This document shows positions 47,801 through 56,919 of a stretch of 64,000 bases of DNA, in pieces; within the stretch, counting starts at the first letter, position 1; each line of letters starts with the position of its first letter. The notes beneath the pieces were generated by a model. It was not told the origin of the DNA. It did not search any database and saw only the letters and a program-made list of their open reading frames with translations. The stretch covers positions 7,874,001 to 7,938,000 of the forward strand of contig JAPFFF010000002.1 in the NCBI GenBank assembly GCA_039105265.1, read 5' to 3'. The stretch comes from Tritrichomonas musculus (taxonomy: Eukaryota; Parabasalia; Tritrichomonadida; Tritrichomonadidae). The position numbers and the translations under genes are program-made.

Positions 47801-47926
47801 GCAGGCGGTGGAGGTTTCTTGCAAGTTATCCTTAAAAAGGGAATTTCTAAACAAGATTTGGCCCAAAGACTTGAAAATGTCTTCCAGGAAAGTGGAGTGG
47901 CAGTTTATCAAAGTGAATTAATTTAA
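44885..47926 (+). CDS. FKP: Bifunctional L-fucokinase / GDP-L-fucose pyrophosphorylase
   Basis: 1013 residues, the length of Bacteroides Fkp and plant FKGP. The N-terminal half is the pyrophosphorylase: RVGSGGATINVMKRI (~78-92) and LVIHSGGDSKRIPQYSACGK (~110-130), followed by a left-handed beta-helix-like part (SYISPDSKIGDGTFIEDVNM, CTIGKNCIISNVNL). The C-terminal half is a GHMP kinase: VELPVRVNWGGGWSDTPPYC (~657), the ATP-binding VPKGSGLGTSSILAGACLEA (~782), and ICGAGGGGFLQVI near the end. It converts free L-fucose to fucose-1-phosphate and then GDP-fucose, the salvage route to fucosylated glycans, in the cytosol. All key glycine motifs are present, so it looks active. The scattered distribution of this fusion makes lateral acquisition plausible. 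Confidence 0.93.
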   Translation: MYSETINAFLSQTYKDVWNDYQYIMSSRYVTKWDYVVITASNEKQAVAFEQQINSRLENHLIPSETRYMCIPDPEGKRVGSGGATINVMKRIREDLGDKFTSFSNLRILVIHSGGDSKRIPQYSACGKLFSPVPRLLPDGHRSSLFDEFMILLAALPDRFSGGMFVLSGDVLLLFNPLQVSITNSYAIAISTKAPVSVGADHGVFLSNNQNQVTEFLHKLSPETLRKKGAVNKLGNIDLDTGMIWLSSHIIDSIWNLISEKDQVVKEKFDFFVNDQARLNFYADFLFPLASSSTLEQYLIEAPEYQINDNLIACRKILWDTLHHYSIEVKKLSPAKFIHFGTTVELRQLMTDDLKDYRFLDWRCNVLSNIPHQSRFTCINSYISPDSKIGDGTFIEDVNMKTKCTIGKNCIISNVNLEVIDITLPDHALLHVLPIINNKFCARVFDVKDNPKKEKYFDKDLKPILEHYHIAEDQLYKTEDHSFWNCSLFPVCDSVKEALEYAMFLIKFVNLQASQEDVDKWLKTERISLVFDLADTGRIIEWQKALEDQICVEQFCNLIDSEVPLQIAKKKLGSGSALKRELGRINKIAKDSPISLKMKLYKAISYLFPHEEEFKIGGLDAAKFEGLCYTVMKNETYNLRKSLQLSEGKPIDRKKETVVELPVRVNWGGGWSDTPPYCYDFGGTVLNAAITLNGKKPVRAESRILPDKPGVVVFESKDLKVTKEFTDVNEIFNCSNPFDLYALHKASLVVSGIIQRNDDNGHPLSQQLEKYGGGIYLSTFTDVPKGSGLGTSSILAGACLEALADIKGRSYTSSEICDQVLCVEQLMSTGGGWQDQIGGIVDGVKLIKSKPGLIQSMKIEVVEMPPDSLRELNERFCLVYTGQQRLARNILREIVGKVLMREETTIFILNEIQKLAVEMAFELERGKITDFAHLLNKHWELSKQLDPGTTNTCIDYIFSCCEDMIDGKFICGAGGGGFLQVILKKGISKQDLAQRLENVFQESGVAVYQSELI

Positions 47927-48121
47927 TTTAATCTAAAAATTAATTCCTTAATCATTTTTTTATTTTTATTTAGTTTTATTATTATTCTTAAATATTGTTA
48001 AATTGACGATTTCTTGAAATTATTTAAAAATACTAGATTTCATTTCGGTGACCGTTTATTGTACGTTTTTAAATTGATGCACTTTTTTCTCGTTATTTCC
48101 CCACTCCGAAAATATAAAGTT

Positions 48122-49339
48122 ATGTCTACCTACAACAAAAGTGGAAATCGTTCAGGTGAACTCAATCGTTCCAACAATAGGCAGGCCCAACAGCAACCTC
48201 AATCAACCCAGAAAAAATTGAACCGAAAAGATATGGATAGTGCCTGCTACAGACTTTCACGCGTTCCTCAAAAGTATTCAATGACAAAAGCTGTCAAATC
48301 AGAAAATTCAGAGAGTTTCGCAGTTACATATTACCAATCAAATCCAGTTGATACAAGAACAATGCAGGAAAAACTTGAAGAGATTGAATCTAAAATTAAT
48401 GATTCAAACCTTGAAGAAGATGAGAAATTCACATTACTTGTTCAGAGAAAAGCGTTAAATACAATGATATATGGAGAAAATTCACCTGAGTCCATTAGAG
48501 CAGCTACTGATTTTGGATCATTTTACAATTCATTAGAGAAGCCAGATAGCGCTCTTCGAAATCTATCCAAAGCTTATGCCGCTTCAAAGCAAACAGAATT
48601 ATCTGAAGAAGATGCATTTTTGTTGGCTGTTGAATTGGCTGATGCATCCCTTAATTCATCGCAACCATCAAAAGAAAAGCACAAGCAAATTGTAACAGCT
48701 GATAATGCCCTTACTCCATATGCTGAACGAGAAGAAGGTACAGCACAAATTATATTTAGAAAAGATATATGTCTTGCACGACTGAGAGCATATCGTCAGA
48801 AATTTGAAGAGGCAGTTAGTTATTATGAAAAAGCTTTATCAGAATATGCTGCCTACAAAGAAGCTGAGAAACAACAAGAAAAAGAAGGTAATAATGGTGA
48901 AGAAGAAGAAAAGGCTGAAAAGCCTGAAAACTCTGAAAAGCAAGAAACCAACGAAGAAGAAGAAGCAAATGACAAAGACAGAGATATAATTGAGCCCAAT
49001 CTTTATGTTGAAGCAGCTGATATTGCTGAAAGAGCTAACAATACAGATAAGTCCAACGAATGGTATAAAACAGCTTATGATATGTATTTAGATCGCGGAT
49101 ATAAGAAAGCGGCAAGCAGAATTGAAGATAAAGTTCCTAAAGAAGGAGGAATTGGTGAAGAAGAGGAAGAAGAAGCAATGCTTGAAGAAGAAGGTGTTAA
49201 TGAAAAAAATAATAATGAAAATTGTGAGGAAGGTTTTGATGAGCAACCAGAAGAAGAAAAGCAAGAAGAAGAAAAACAAGAAGAAGAAAATAAGCAGCCT
49301 GAAAATGGTGCAAACGGGGAGGCGCCTCCTGCAGAATGA
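48122..49339 (+). CDS. TPR protein, TTC23-like (paralogue of 9532-10914)
   Basis: 405 residues from the ATG at 48122 (MSTYNKSGNRSGELNR). The in-frame extension upstream has no good start and looks like leader sequence, although a Met at 48077 exists. The layout mirrors the gene at 9532: MQEKLEEIESKINDSNLEED (compare REKL), SPESIRAATDFGSFYNSLEK, SALRNLSKAYAASKQTELSE, EEAVSYYEKALSEYAA, and LYVEAADIAERANNTDKSNE with YDMYLDRGYKKAASRIED. An acidic low-complexity insert (KEGNNGEEEEKAEK...) splits the last TPR units, and the C terminus is Glu/Lys/Gln-rich. Probably a protein-interaction scaffold; a flagellar role is inference from TTC23. Confidence 0.75.
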   Translation: MSTYNKSGNRSGELNRSNNRQAQQQPQSTQKKLNRKDMDSACYRLSRVPQKYSMTKAVKSENSESFAVTYYQSNPVDTRTMQEKLEEIESKINDSNLEEDEKFTLLVQRKALNTMIYGENSPESIRAATDFGSFYNSLEKPDSALRNLSKAYAASKQTELSEEDAFLLAVELADASLNSSQPSKEKHKQIVTADNALTPYAEREEGTAQIIFRKDICLARLRAYRQKFEEAVSYYEKALSEYAAYKEAEKQQEKEGNNGEEEEKAEKPENSEKQETNEEEEANDKDRDIIEPNLYVEAADIAERANNTDKSNEWYKTAYDMYLDRGYKKAASRIEDKVPKEGGIGEEEEEEAMLEEEGVNEKNNNENCEEGFDEQPEEEKQEEEKQEEENKQPENGANGEAPPAE

Positions 49340-49561
49340 ATATTAAGATAATAATAATATATATTTAATTATTATACACATATTATTGCTTTTTACTAAT
49401 TTTGTTGATTACACTATTAAAATCAATAAGAAATTTCTTTTTTTCATATGCTTTGCTTTTTTAAAGTTCGAAATTATAAGTAGATATATATTAATAATAA
49501 ATATCATATTTATATTCAAAAATGGAAAAATTCAAACATTTATAAACAACCAAATTCATAT

Positions 49562-50989
49562 TTAAAGGTCATTAAAATCGAGGTAAGCTTGAAGAATTAA
49601 TGATTCCATTTCACCTGGATATTGGGTTAATATTTCGTACTCGGGAATTGGGGCATCTTCAGTTCTAGCTGTAATAATAGCAGCTTCATCATATTTATTA
49701 AAATTAGGAGTTGTATAATTATTAATTTCATTATCTAGTGTAGAGGGATCGATTACCAAAGCAGCGCAATCAAATGAATGTAGATCCTGGTAAACATTTC
49801 TTTTATTTCCTCTTTGTTTGAAAGGCTTCATATCTGCCTCAACATCTCTGTAAACAAAAGAATCTTGGAAATTGAATTGTTTTTCAACAAAATGATCTTT
49901 GGTTGATAATTCTTCATTAACAATTGCTGGATCGAATATCTGTAGTGGTTTTTCTTTTTCTGAGAGTTTGTCAATTTGAAGTTTGTTTATAACATCAAAG
50001 AGCTCTTTTGTATCTTGATCCATTGTCATATCATAATTTGATAGTGAAAAAACGTCATCTTTCTTTTCTTCTTCTTCTTGAAACTGATTTTGATCGCCTT
50101 CTTCTTCCTCTTCTTCGATTTTGTTATCATCTGAAGGATTTTCGATTTTGGACAGATCTAAATCCATGTTATCTAATTTCTTGAATAATTTAATTGTATC
50201 TTCATCGTTGTCTGTAATGAGGTCAACATGATCATCATCAATATAATTTGGCTTAACATTAGAATCTGTTGTTTCAAAAATAAAACTATCTTCTTCTTCC
50301 TCTTCTTCGTTTGCTTGATGAAAATGATTTGTTGCTTGGATTTCAAGACTAATTTCAGCTTCTTCTTCCTCTTCTTCCTTTTCTGAGAAAAAACTTTGAT
50401 GATTACTATCGCTGTTGCTTTTTAAAAAAGAGTTGACTCTGTTGCTTGAGTTGATATTATCAAATTCACATGATATATGATGTTCTTTACCTGAATCATG
50501 GATATTGTGTGTTTCATTTGTTAAAGTCATTTTGAAAATATTTTTATCTTCCTCTTCTTCCGAGTATATATTTCTTGTTTCATTATTAGAATTGATCTTT
50601 AATGTGCAACTATCTTCTTCTTCGGTTTTTGTAAATGTATCGTTTAAATATGTATCAGAAGTAATTTGAGTAATATTAAAATTTTCCTCTTCCTCATCAT
50701 TAAGTTGCATGTTGTTGATAAGTTTTTTTATTTCTTCATCATCAAAATTATTTATATTGATATTATTTTCAAAATCATCAAATCTTTCTTCTTCCTCCTC
50801 CTCAAATATCTGGTAATTATTAGTCATATAACTTTCAATTTCACCATCTACAGAATTCATTCCATCATTGTTATTAAGATTATTTGTTAGATTGTCAAGT
50901 GCAATGGGATCTGTAGAATCGTAAGAAACTAAATTGCTTTCTTTTTGAATATAGCTTTTGGAATTGGAAGTTACTGATGATTTATCCAT
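49562..50989 (-). CDS. Acidic, largely disordered protein of unknown function
   Basis: 475 residues dominated by Glu runs (EEEEEE) and Asn/Asp/Ser, with a more ordered C-terminal ~110 residues (FQDSFVYRDVEADMKPFKQR, DLHSFDCAALVIDPS, ending MESLILQAYLDFNDL). Short recurring units of the form E-E-E-x-x-F/I-x-I-T-x-T suggest linear motifs. No domain recognised. The initiator-like TCATTT lies 11-16 bases upstream of the ATG at 50989. Confidence 0.7.
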   Translation of the reverse strand: MDKSSVTSNSKSYIQKESNLVSYDSTDPIALDNLTNNLNNNDGMNSVDGEIESYMTNNYQIFEEEEEERFDDFENNININNFDDEEIKKLINNMQLNDEEEENFNITQITSDTYLNDTFTKTEEEDSCTLKINSNNETRNIYSEEEEDKNIFKMTLTNETHNIHDSGKEHHISCEFDNINSSNRVNSFLKSNSDSNHQSFFSEKEEEEEEAEISLEIQATNHFHQANEEEEEEDSFIFETTDSNVKPNYIDDDHVDLITDNDEDTIKLFKKLDNMDLDLSKIENPSDDNKIEEEEEEGDQNQFQEEEEKKDDVFSLSNYDMTMDQDTKELFDVINKLQIDKLSEKEKPLQIFDPAIVNEELSTKDHFVEKQFNFQDSFVYRDVEADMKPFKQRGNKRNVYQDLHSFDCAALVIDPSTLDNEINNYTTPNFNKYDEAAIITARTEDAPIPEYEILTQYPGEMESLILQAYLDFNDL

Positions 50990-51531
50990 TTAACTTGTTA
51001 AAATGATAACGTAAAAAAAATTAAATAAAAATATGGTCGCTATATTAAAAATATGAATTGATAAATTCGATATTGATGATGAGAAATACTATTTTTTAAT
51101 AAATAGAAGCTTTCTCTGCATTTATATTTTATATTTTTAGAATCGAAATATTCTTTATAATTTCTATATATTTGTTTTCTCTAAATTAAATTTAATCCAT
51201 AAACACTTTGAAATTTTGAATGAATAAAGAAATTTAAAATCACTCTTAACAAATTTTTGTATATATAAAAAAAAGTAGAATTCAAAACTCAAATATAGAA
51301 AATTTTTTTTTTCATACATAACATAAAATTTTTCATAACCTATGTAAAAATCAAGAAAAAAATGGTATAAAAATGAAAGAAAAATAATGAATTATGTTAG
51401 GAAAAAAGAATTGTCATATGTCTATTTAAAATATAATCGTGAAGGTTAAATAAATATTCAATATGAAGAAGCCTGGCAATTTATTTTTAATTAATATTAT
51501 GGTCAATTTTTTTTTGAAATAAAATTAAAAC
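50990..51531. other. Divergent intergenic region
   Basis: The two flanking genes diverge. On the minus side TCATTT at 51001-51006 is a possible initiator; on the plus side GGTCAATTTT lies about 30 bases before the ATG. Otherwise AT-rich with nothing recognisable. Confidence 0.5.
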
Positions 51532-54500
51532 ATGATGACTTCAACAGATGATGATATTTTAAAAGCTATTCTTGAGGAAGATGAAAATGAGCCAAAAATT
51601 CCTCAAGATATTAATGAGTTAACAGAAAATTTAAACTTCTTTATAACTAACAACTTTTTAACTCAACCAGTCTCTCACCAACAATCATTGCGAATTTATT
51701 ACTCAGCCAGTGAAAAAGTTAGTTCTATGTTATGTGATCTTGTTCATGCTTTATGCAAACATCTTGATTTGCCAGACACAATTTATCGCGACTACGAATA
51801 TGCATTCAATACAGTTATAAATGACATTGTAAAAACGAATACAAGACTTACTTCGTCTGTTTTATCAGATTCACAAAATAATTCGCCAATTGCTAAACCG
51901 TCAAAGAGCATTCCAACTAATATCGAGTCTTCACCATTGCGTAATTTGAGTCAAAATCCAGATTCAGACGAAAATGATAAAGCAGATGGTCAAAAAAATG
52001 AAAGGGATCAAATCAAAATGTTAAAAGAAAAAATTGCTAATCTTAGTAGTCAACTTAAAGATGCAAAGCAAACCATAGAATCAGAAGAAGATACGATTAC
52101 TAGTATGAGCCATGAACGTAAAAATCTAGAAAATATTTTCAATAAAGATTTACTTGAGCTTAAGATTCAAATCGACCAAAAGCAGCATGAAAATGATTCT
52201 CTAAAAGATGAGGTTATTATTCTAAGCAGTAAAATAAAATCTGCTGAAGAGCGTGTTGAATCTTTCAAACGCCAACTTGATGAAGCAAACGCTATGAATG
52301 ATAGGATGCTTGCAAATGTACAAACAGCCAATAATAAGCTTATCAAGAAATCACAAAAGATTAGTGATCTTAAAACTCAAGTAACAAATCTTAACCTCAA
52401 ATTAAAATCTATACCAACTATGGATGAACTAAATTCTAATTCAGATAAAAATGATGATCCAAATACGTTTATTTCACCATATACACCAAAAGAAAAATTG
52501 AAGGCAATGAAAGCAGAAGAAGCGATTAAATTATTAACAGAAGCAAATATTAAAAGAGAAGCCGATATTCAAAAGAAAGATAAAATTATACAGAAATCAT
52601 TTGAAATTATTCAAAAAGAATTAGCATTAATTCATGAATATGAATATCGAGCATCAATTTATGATGAAGAAGTTGATCATAATAAACGAATCATTCAAAG
52701 TCAGAGCAATGCAAACCAAAAGGTTAAAAAATCTTTCGAAGAACTGAAAGAATTATTAAATGAGAAAGAAAATGAAAATAAAGAACTCAAAACTCAAATA
52801 AACGATCTCAAAAAGCAAACTGATAATAATGACCCAAATGGTGCATTTAATAATTCCACACGTTATGTCAAATCAAACTCAAATCAAAATACAAATCAAT
52901 TTTATGAAAGTGAAGATGGTGAAGTAAAATATGGAACTGTTGAAGATATGAAAAATGAAATTGACAGACTTAGAGGATCTGTTGATATATTAGGAACCTT
53001 CATCGAAGATTTATTAACCAAAGAAGATCGTGCATCCATTCCTCTTCTTCAAAGTACAGCTCCAATACTTCAAGATGAGTCACTTCGAAATGCTATTCTG
53101 GAACGGATTGATCAAATGAAATTTGCATTCAGTTCATATAAGAAGAGTCCTGAAATTGATTTCTTCTTCCAAGTCTTTAAAGACAATGCAAGAGGTGACT
53201 TAATGATCAAAAGTTATATTGAATCAGGTAGAAATGATCTTTATGCATTTCTTGTTGCTCTTTGTGCTGTTGATAAACGTCTTCTTTCATTTATCCGCTA
53301 TCAAGATACAATTCTTGAATCGCTCAATGAATATGTGCCAGAAGGTTATGAGAATACTGAAGAGTCTTTGATTTCTTTTGTTGCAGATTCAAGACGAGTT
53401 TATGATTATCTTGTTCAAATATATGATATTCTTCATGGTAAAGGAAGTGCCAAAAAGAAGCAAGGTTTTGCACCTTTATTCGACATACTTCGTCAATTTA
53501 AAGGAATGGCAACAATGATTGAAGCTACATTTCGTAGAGAGCCATTTAATTTCAAAGAAACAATGAATGAACTCCCATTGTTCCTTCAAGATTATGCAAT
53601 TGAATTACAAAATCAATTAAATGAATTACAAAGAATGAATATCGAAAAGAACGAAGTAATTCAAGAATTAAGACAGCAACAAAGAAGGACTTATAATAAT
53701 GTATCTGATACTGAATATGATGAATTAAATGCGCAAATAAAGAGACTCTCCGAAAGAATTGAAGGGCAAGTTCAAAAGATTTTAAGTCAAAAATTAACAA
53801 TTGAAACTGGGCAGAAGACGATTAATAGATTAAATATTCAAATTGATGATTTAACTACAGATAAGAAAGAATGTGAAATCAATTTGAACGCTTTTCAAAT
53901 AAAATGTGAAGAATTAATTAAACAAAATGAAAAATTAACAAAAGATGTTGATCATTTACAAAAAACTCTTGAAGCTAAAAATAAAATATACCAAAATAGA
54001 CTTGAAGCAAATCTACTTAGTATGCAAAGTAAATGTGATGATGAAATTAATATTCTTAAGAAGAAGCATGAAGAACAAATTACAATCTTAAATAACAATC
54101 TTCAGAAAAAGATTACAAAAGTTCATAGTCTTAAATCACGAATAGAAGATATGCAAACTTCATTTGATGAGACAACTCTTGATCAACGAGCAGAAATTAT
54201 TAAACTGAAACAATATATCGAAGAATCTGATGGGAAGATTCAAGATTTAAAGACAAAAATAGCTGCACTTAAAAAAGCTCAAGAAATTGCACAACAAGCA
54301 GCAAACAAGCAAACGTTAATGTCTTCTTTCTCACCTCTTCAAAATATCATCAGTTTTCCTGTCTCACCAAATCCCAATCCTGACTTTTTGATGTCGCCAT
54401 CTGTTCAAGATAATGAACGTACTGAAGTTAATTTTTTATCAACCCCAACTTCATCAAAATCAGTTAATCCAAGCAGTAATACAAGTTCAATTACTTTATC

Positions 54501-55167
54501 TGCTTTGAGTGATAAGAATGATCGTTTTACAAGTCAAATTGGACGAATTATTGCAAAATACGGAAATGAAAGTAAATCAACAGTTTGGACTCGAACAAAG
54601 GTTATTAATTCGGTCACTTCATTAGTTGATCGAGTTATTTCTCTTGAGAAGAAAATAAACAATTCAATTTTAATTGATGTTTCATCTTACAATGAAAATA
54701 ATGACGAAATTGACGAGCAGCAACAACAGCAGCAAAAAAAGAAAATGGCTGAAATTGTTAGGCAAGGAAGCCTATGGCAAGCATGGTCAAATGACGTTAT
54801 TTCTTTGATTGGTGCTGATCGTGGAGATCCTGATGAAAACAGGAAATTTATTCGGGATTTCATTGTTACAACAATGTCAAAATGTAAACTTGTATTTAAA
54901 TTGCAACTTTTAAGAACCCAAAAAAGAATTCTCGTCAAAAATAATAATATTATTTCATCTTATTTATCTCCTTCCAGATATGATCAGAAATCTCCATTTG
55001 AATCTATTACTACTATTGCACCAATAATTTTAATTGTATCTTTTTGCTTTAAATTGAAGAAATATTCAAAGTCACCATTATCTTCGAAAAGTTCTTCAAG
55101 ATTAAATTCAGGATTCAATACCCCAGCTAAAATGAGGTTGAATCGAATATCTATCTCTCCACAATGA
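51532..55167 (+). CDS. Long coiled-coil protein of unknown function
   Basis: 1211 residues. A short N-terminal helical region (residues 25-110) is followed by coiled coil at ~160-470. A more globular helical domain with Cys and Tyr lies at ~480-690 (SYIESGRNDLYAFLVALCAV, RRVYDYLVQIYDILHGKGSA). A second coiled coil spans ~700-930. After a Ser/Pro/Thr linker comes a C-terminal helical domain (VINSVTSLVDRVISLEKKIN, GSLWQAWSNDVISLIGADRG). A (Q)n run precedes it. This looks like a trichomonad-specific cytoskeletal or golgin-type protein; no family is certain. Confidence 0.75.
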   Translation: MMTSTDDDILKAILEEDENEPKIPQDINELTENLNFFITNNFLTQPVSHQQSLRIYYSASEKVSSMLCDLVHALCKHLDLPDTIYRDYEYAFNTVINDIVKTNTRLTSSVLSDSQNNSPIAKPSKSIPTNIESSPLRNLSQNPDSDENDKADGQKNERDQIKMLKEKIANLSSQLKDAKQTIESEEDTITSMSHERKNLENIFNKDLLELKIQIDQKQHENDSLKDEVIILSSKIKSAEERVESFKRQLDEANAMNDRMLANVQTANNKLIKKSQKISDLKTQVTNLNLKLKSIPTMDELNSNSDKNDDPNTFISPYTPKEKLKAMKAEEAIKLLTEANIKREADIQKKDKIIQKSFEIIQKELALIHEYEYRASIYDEEVDHNKRIIQSQSNANQKVKKSFEELKELLNEKENENKELKTQINDLKKQTDNNDPNGAFNNSTRYVKSNSNQNTNQFYESEDGEVKYGTVEDMKNEIDRLRGSVDILGTFIEDLLTKEDRASIPLLQSTAPILQDESLRNAILERIDQMKFAFSSYKKSPEIDFFFQVFKDNARGDLMIKSYIESGRNDLYAFLVALCAVDKRLLSFIRYQDTILESLNEYVPEGYENTEESLISFVADSRRVYDYLVQIYDILHGKGSAKKKQGFAPLFDILRQFKGMATMIEATFRREPFNFKETMNELPLFLQDYAIELQNQLNELQRMNIEKNEVIQELRQQQRRTYNNVSDTEYDELNAQIKRLSERIEGQVQKILSQKLTIETGQKTINRLNIQIDDLTTDKKECEINLNAFQIKCEELIKQNEKLTKDVDHLQKTLEAKNKIYQNRLEANLLSMQSKCDDEINILKKKHEEQITILNNNLQKKITKVHSLKSRIEDMQTSFDETTLDQRAEIIKLKQYIEESDGKIQDLKTKIAALKKAQEIAQQAANKQTLMSSFSPLQNIISFPVSPNPNPDFLMSPSVQDNERTEVNFLSTPTSSKSVNPSSNTSSITLSALSDKNDRFTSQIGRIIAKYGNESKSTVWTRTKVINSVTSLVDRVISLEKKINNSILIDVSSYNENNDEIDEQQQQQQKKKMAEIVRQGSLWQAWSNDVISLIGADRGDPDENRKFIRDFIVTTMSKCKLVFKLQLLRTQKRILVKNNNIISSYLSPSRYDQKSPFESITTIAPIILIVSFCFKLKKYSKSPLSSKSSSRLNSGFNTPAKMRLNRISISPQ

Positions 55168-55203
55168 ATTTGAATTTATTTTTCATTTTCATCACTATTA
55201 ATT

Positions 55204-55235
<32 letters not shown>

Positions 55236-55421
55236 ATATTACCAATTAAATTTTAGCTTTAAATGTTTTTGGATATTATTTTAATAGTATGAAATAATCT
55301 ATGAAAGATAAATGAATAAAATATGTTAATTGAATTCAAAAAGTTATAGAGTACAAAAATATTAAATAAAAATATTAAACCTAAGCTTTTAATCATTCAA
55401 CAGAAATTAGCATTCCTTTTT

Positions 55422-56633
55422 TTATTTTGAATCTTCGTTTGATCCAGAATCTGTATCATCGGAATATTCATCATATTCTTCCTCTGAATCAGAATTTTCT
55501 TCATCATCGTCTTTTTTATGATGGTGATGATGATGGTTTTTATCACTTTTTGACTTTTTCTTTTTATCTTGATTCAATATTGGTTCGCCATTTTGGTCAA
55601 TCTTCTTTTCTTTAAGAAGTTTCTTGAAGCAATTTGTGCAGCATGGTTTTCCTCTTACCTTTGAAAATGATGTGCCAATGAGTTTCTTTTGGCAATAATT
55701 GCAAACAAGACAGCTTGGATGCCAAAGAGCTCCACATGAAGCAATTGCATTTGATCCAATTGGTTTTCCGCATCCAGCACATTTAGGTTTGTCTTCCATT
55801 GCGCATCCCTTGCACTTAAGTACGCCATATCGAAATTCGCAGGAATCTGGTTTTAATGCTTGGTGGCATATTGAGCATTTGAAATGTTGTGTATGCCAAT
55901 AAACACTTCCCATATTAGAACCTTGGTCAAAAATCGGTTCATTACAGTCTGCACAGATCTTTGAAAGTCCCTTTATATAGCAATTCTTACAAATAAGATG
56001 GTTATCATGAACTCGGCAATTTTCTTCAGGGCCGATATCTTCAGGGCAATAAAGGCATTTATAACAATTTGATGCATGAACATAATATTTGGTACCTTGG
56101 AAAAAGAAAGTCTTGAACTCTGTGTTTGATTCATTAATTGGATGATGGCATGCAAGACAAACTGGGAAAAACTCTGTCATTTCTTCATAACAAGATTTGC
56201 AATATGGCATATTGTAATAACTAATAAAAGCTCCTTGGCCAAGGTTAGCTTTGCAACGAGTACACTTAAAACATTTTGCGTGATATATTTTGCCTAAAGC
56301 TTCCATTGGCATTTTGTTTTTGTTTTTGCTAACAAAATCATTGCAAACAGCGCATCTATCTTCAAAGCATTTTTTGAAACATTGTTCGTGTAAAATTAGA
56401 TCGCCTTTAGGAACGCATTTATTGTCTACAAAAGGTTCGCGGCAAAGACTGCATCGAAAACATTCAGGATGCCAATCATTATCTTGGAATGTAAGCATTT
56501 GTTTGTCTATTTTACGTTCACAACCTGGGCAATAACCTTTTTGAACTTTTGGAATATGCCACAGCTTGCTAAGCGGTTCTACTGTAATAACATTGAGCTC
56601 TGTAGCAAGGGGTAAGAGTTTTTGGTTACTCAT
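55422..56633 (-). CDS. Five-LIM-domain protein (PINCH/paxillin-like)
   Basis: 403 residues with five LIM zinc fingers in a row: CPGC...HPECFRCSLC...C..CF (from ~35), CAVC...HAKCFKCTRC...CKSCY, CLAC...CYKCLYC...CKNCY, CADC...HTQHFKCSIC...CKGCA, and CAGC...HPSCLVCNYC...CTNCF (to ~345). All zinc ligands appear present. The tail is lysine-rich, then HHHHHH, then acidic Glu/Asp/Ser. LIM-only proteins dock onto adhesion and actin structures in other eukaryotes; here a role at the cortical or adhesive cytoskeleton is inference. Two Leu/Val segments precede the first LIM domain without a signal peptide. Confidence 0.92.
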   Translation of the reverse strand: MSNQKLLPLATELNVITVEPLSKLWHIPKVQKGYCPGCERKIDKQMLTFQDNDWHPECFRCSLCREPFVDNKCVPKGDLILHEQCFKKCFEDRCAVCNDFVSKNKNKMPMEALGKIYHAKCFKCTRCKANLGQGAFISYYNMPYCKSCYEEMTEFFPVCLACHHPINESNTEFKTFFFQGTKYYVHASNCYKCLYCPEDIGPEENCRVHDNHLICKNCYIKGLSKICADCNEPIFDQGSNMGSVYWHTQHFKCSICHQALKPDSCEFRYGVLKCKGCAMEDKPKCAGCGKPIGSNAIASCGALWHPSCLVCNYCQKKLIGTSFSKVRGKPCCTNCFKKLLKEKKIDQNGEPILNQDKKKKSKSDKNHHHHHHKKDDDEENSDSEEEYDEYSDDTDSGSNEDSK

Positions 56634-56915
56634 TTTTAAGATTATATTGTATAAATTTACAAGAGATCAAATTGAATATCTCTATCAATATTTGAATTGA
56701 TATTTAAAAGAATGAACCCCATTTCTATGAAAAATTATCGTTTTATGAAAATATTTAGTTTTTGACTTTATATTTGTCCAATATAAGATGAAAATAAATT
56801 TTTAATAAGAGTTCAAAAAAAAAAGATATGAACTATTTTTATTAAAGATTTAATGATAAATTGAATTGATGATATGAAATTAAATAGATTATTATTTATC
56901 TTTCAATCAGTTTTT
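56634..56915. other. Upstream of the LIM gene
   Basis: AT-rich; no gene. Ends at the TTAA that flanks the element at 56920. Confidence 0.5.
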
Positions 56916-56919
56916 TTAA

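Noticed and set aside
48014-48121. Longer N terminus for the second TPR gene
   Set aside because: The frame there begins with TTG, not ATG; the sequence looks like leader, and ATG 48122 starts protein-like sequence.
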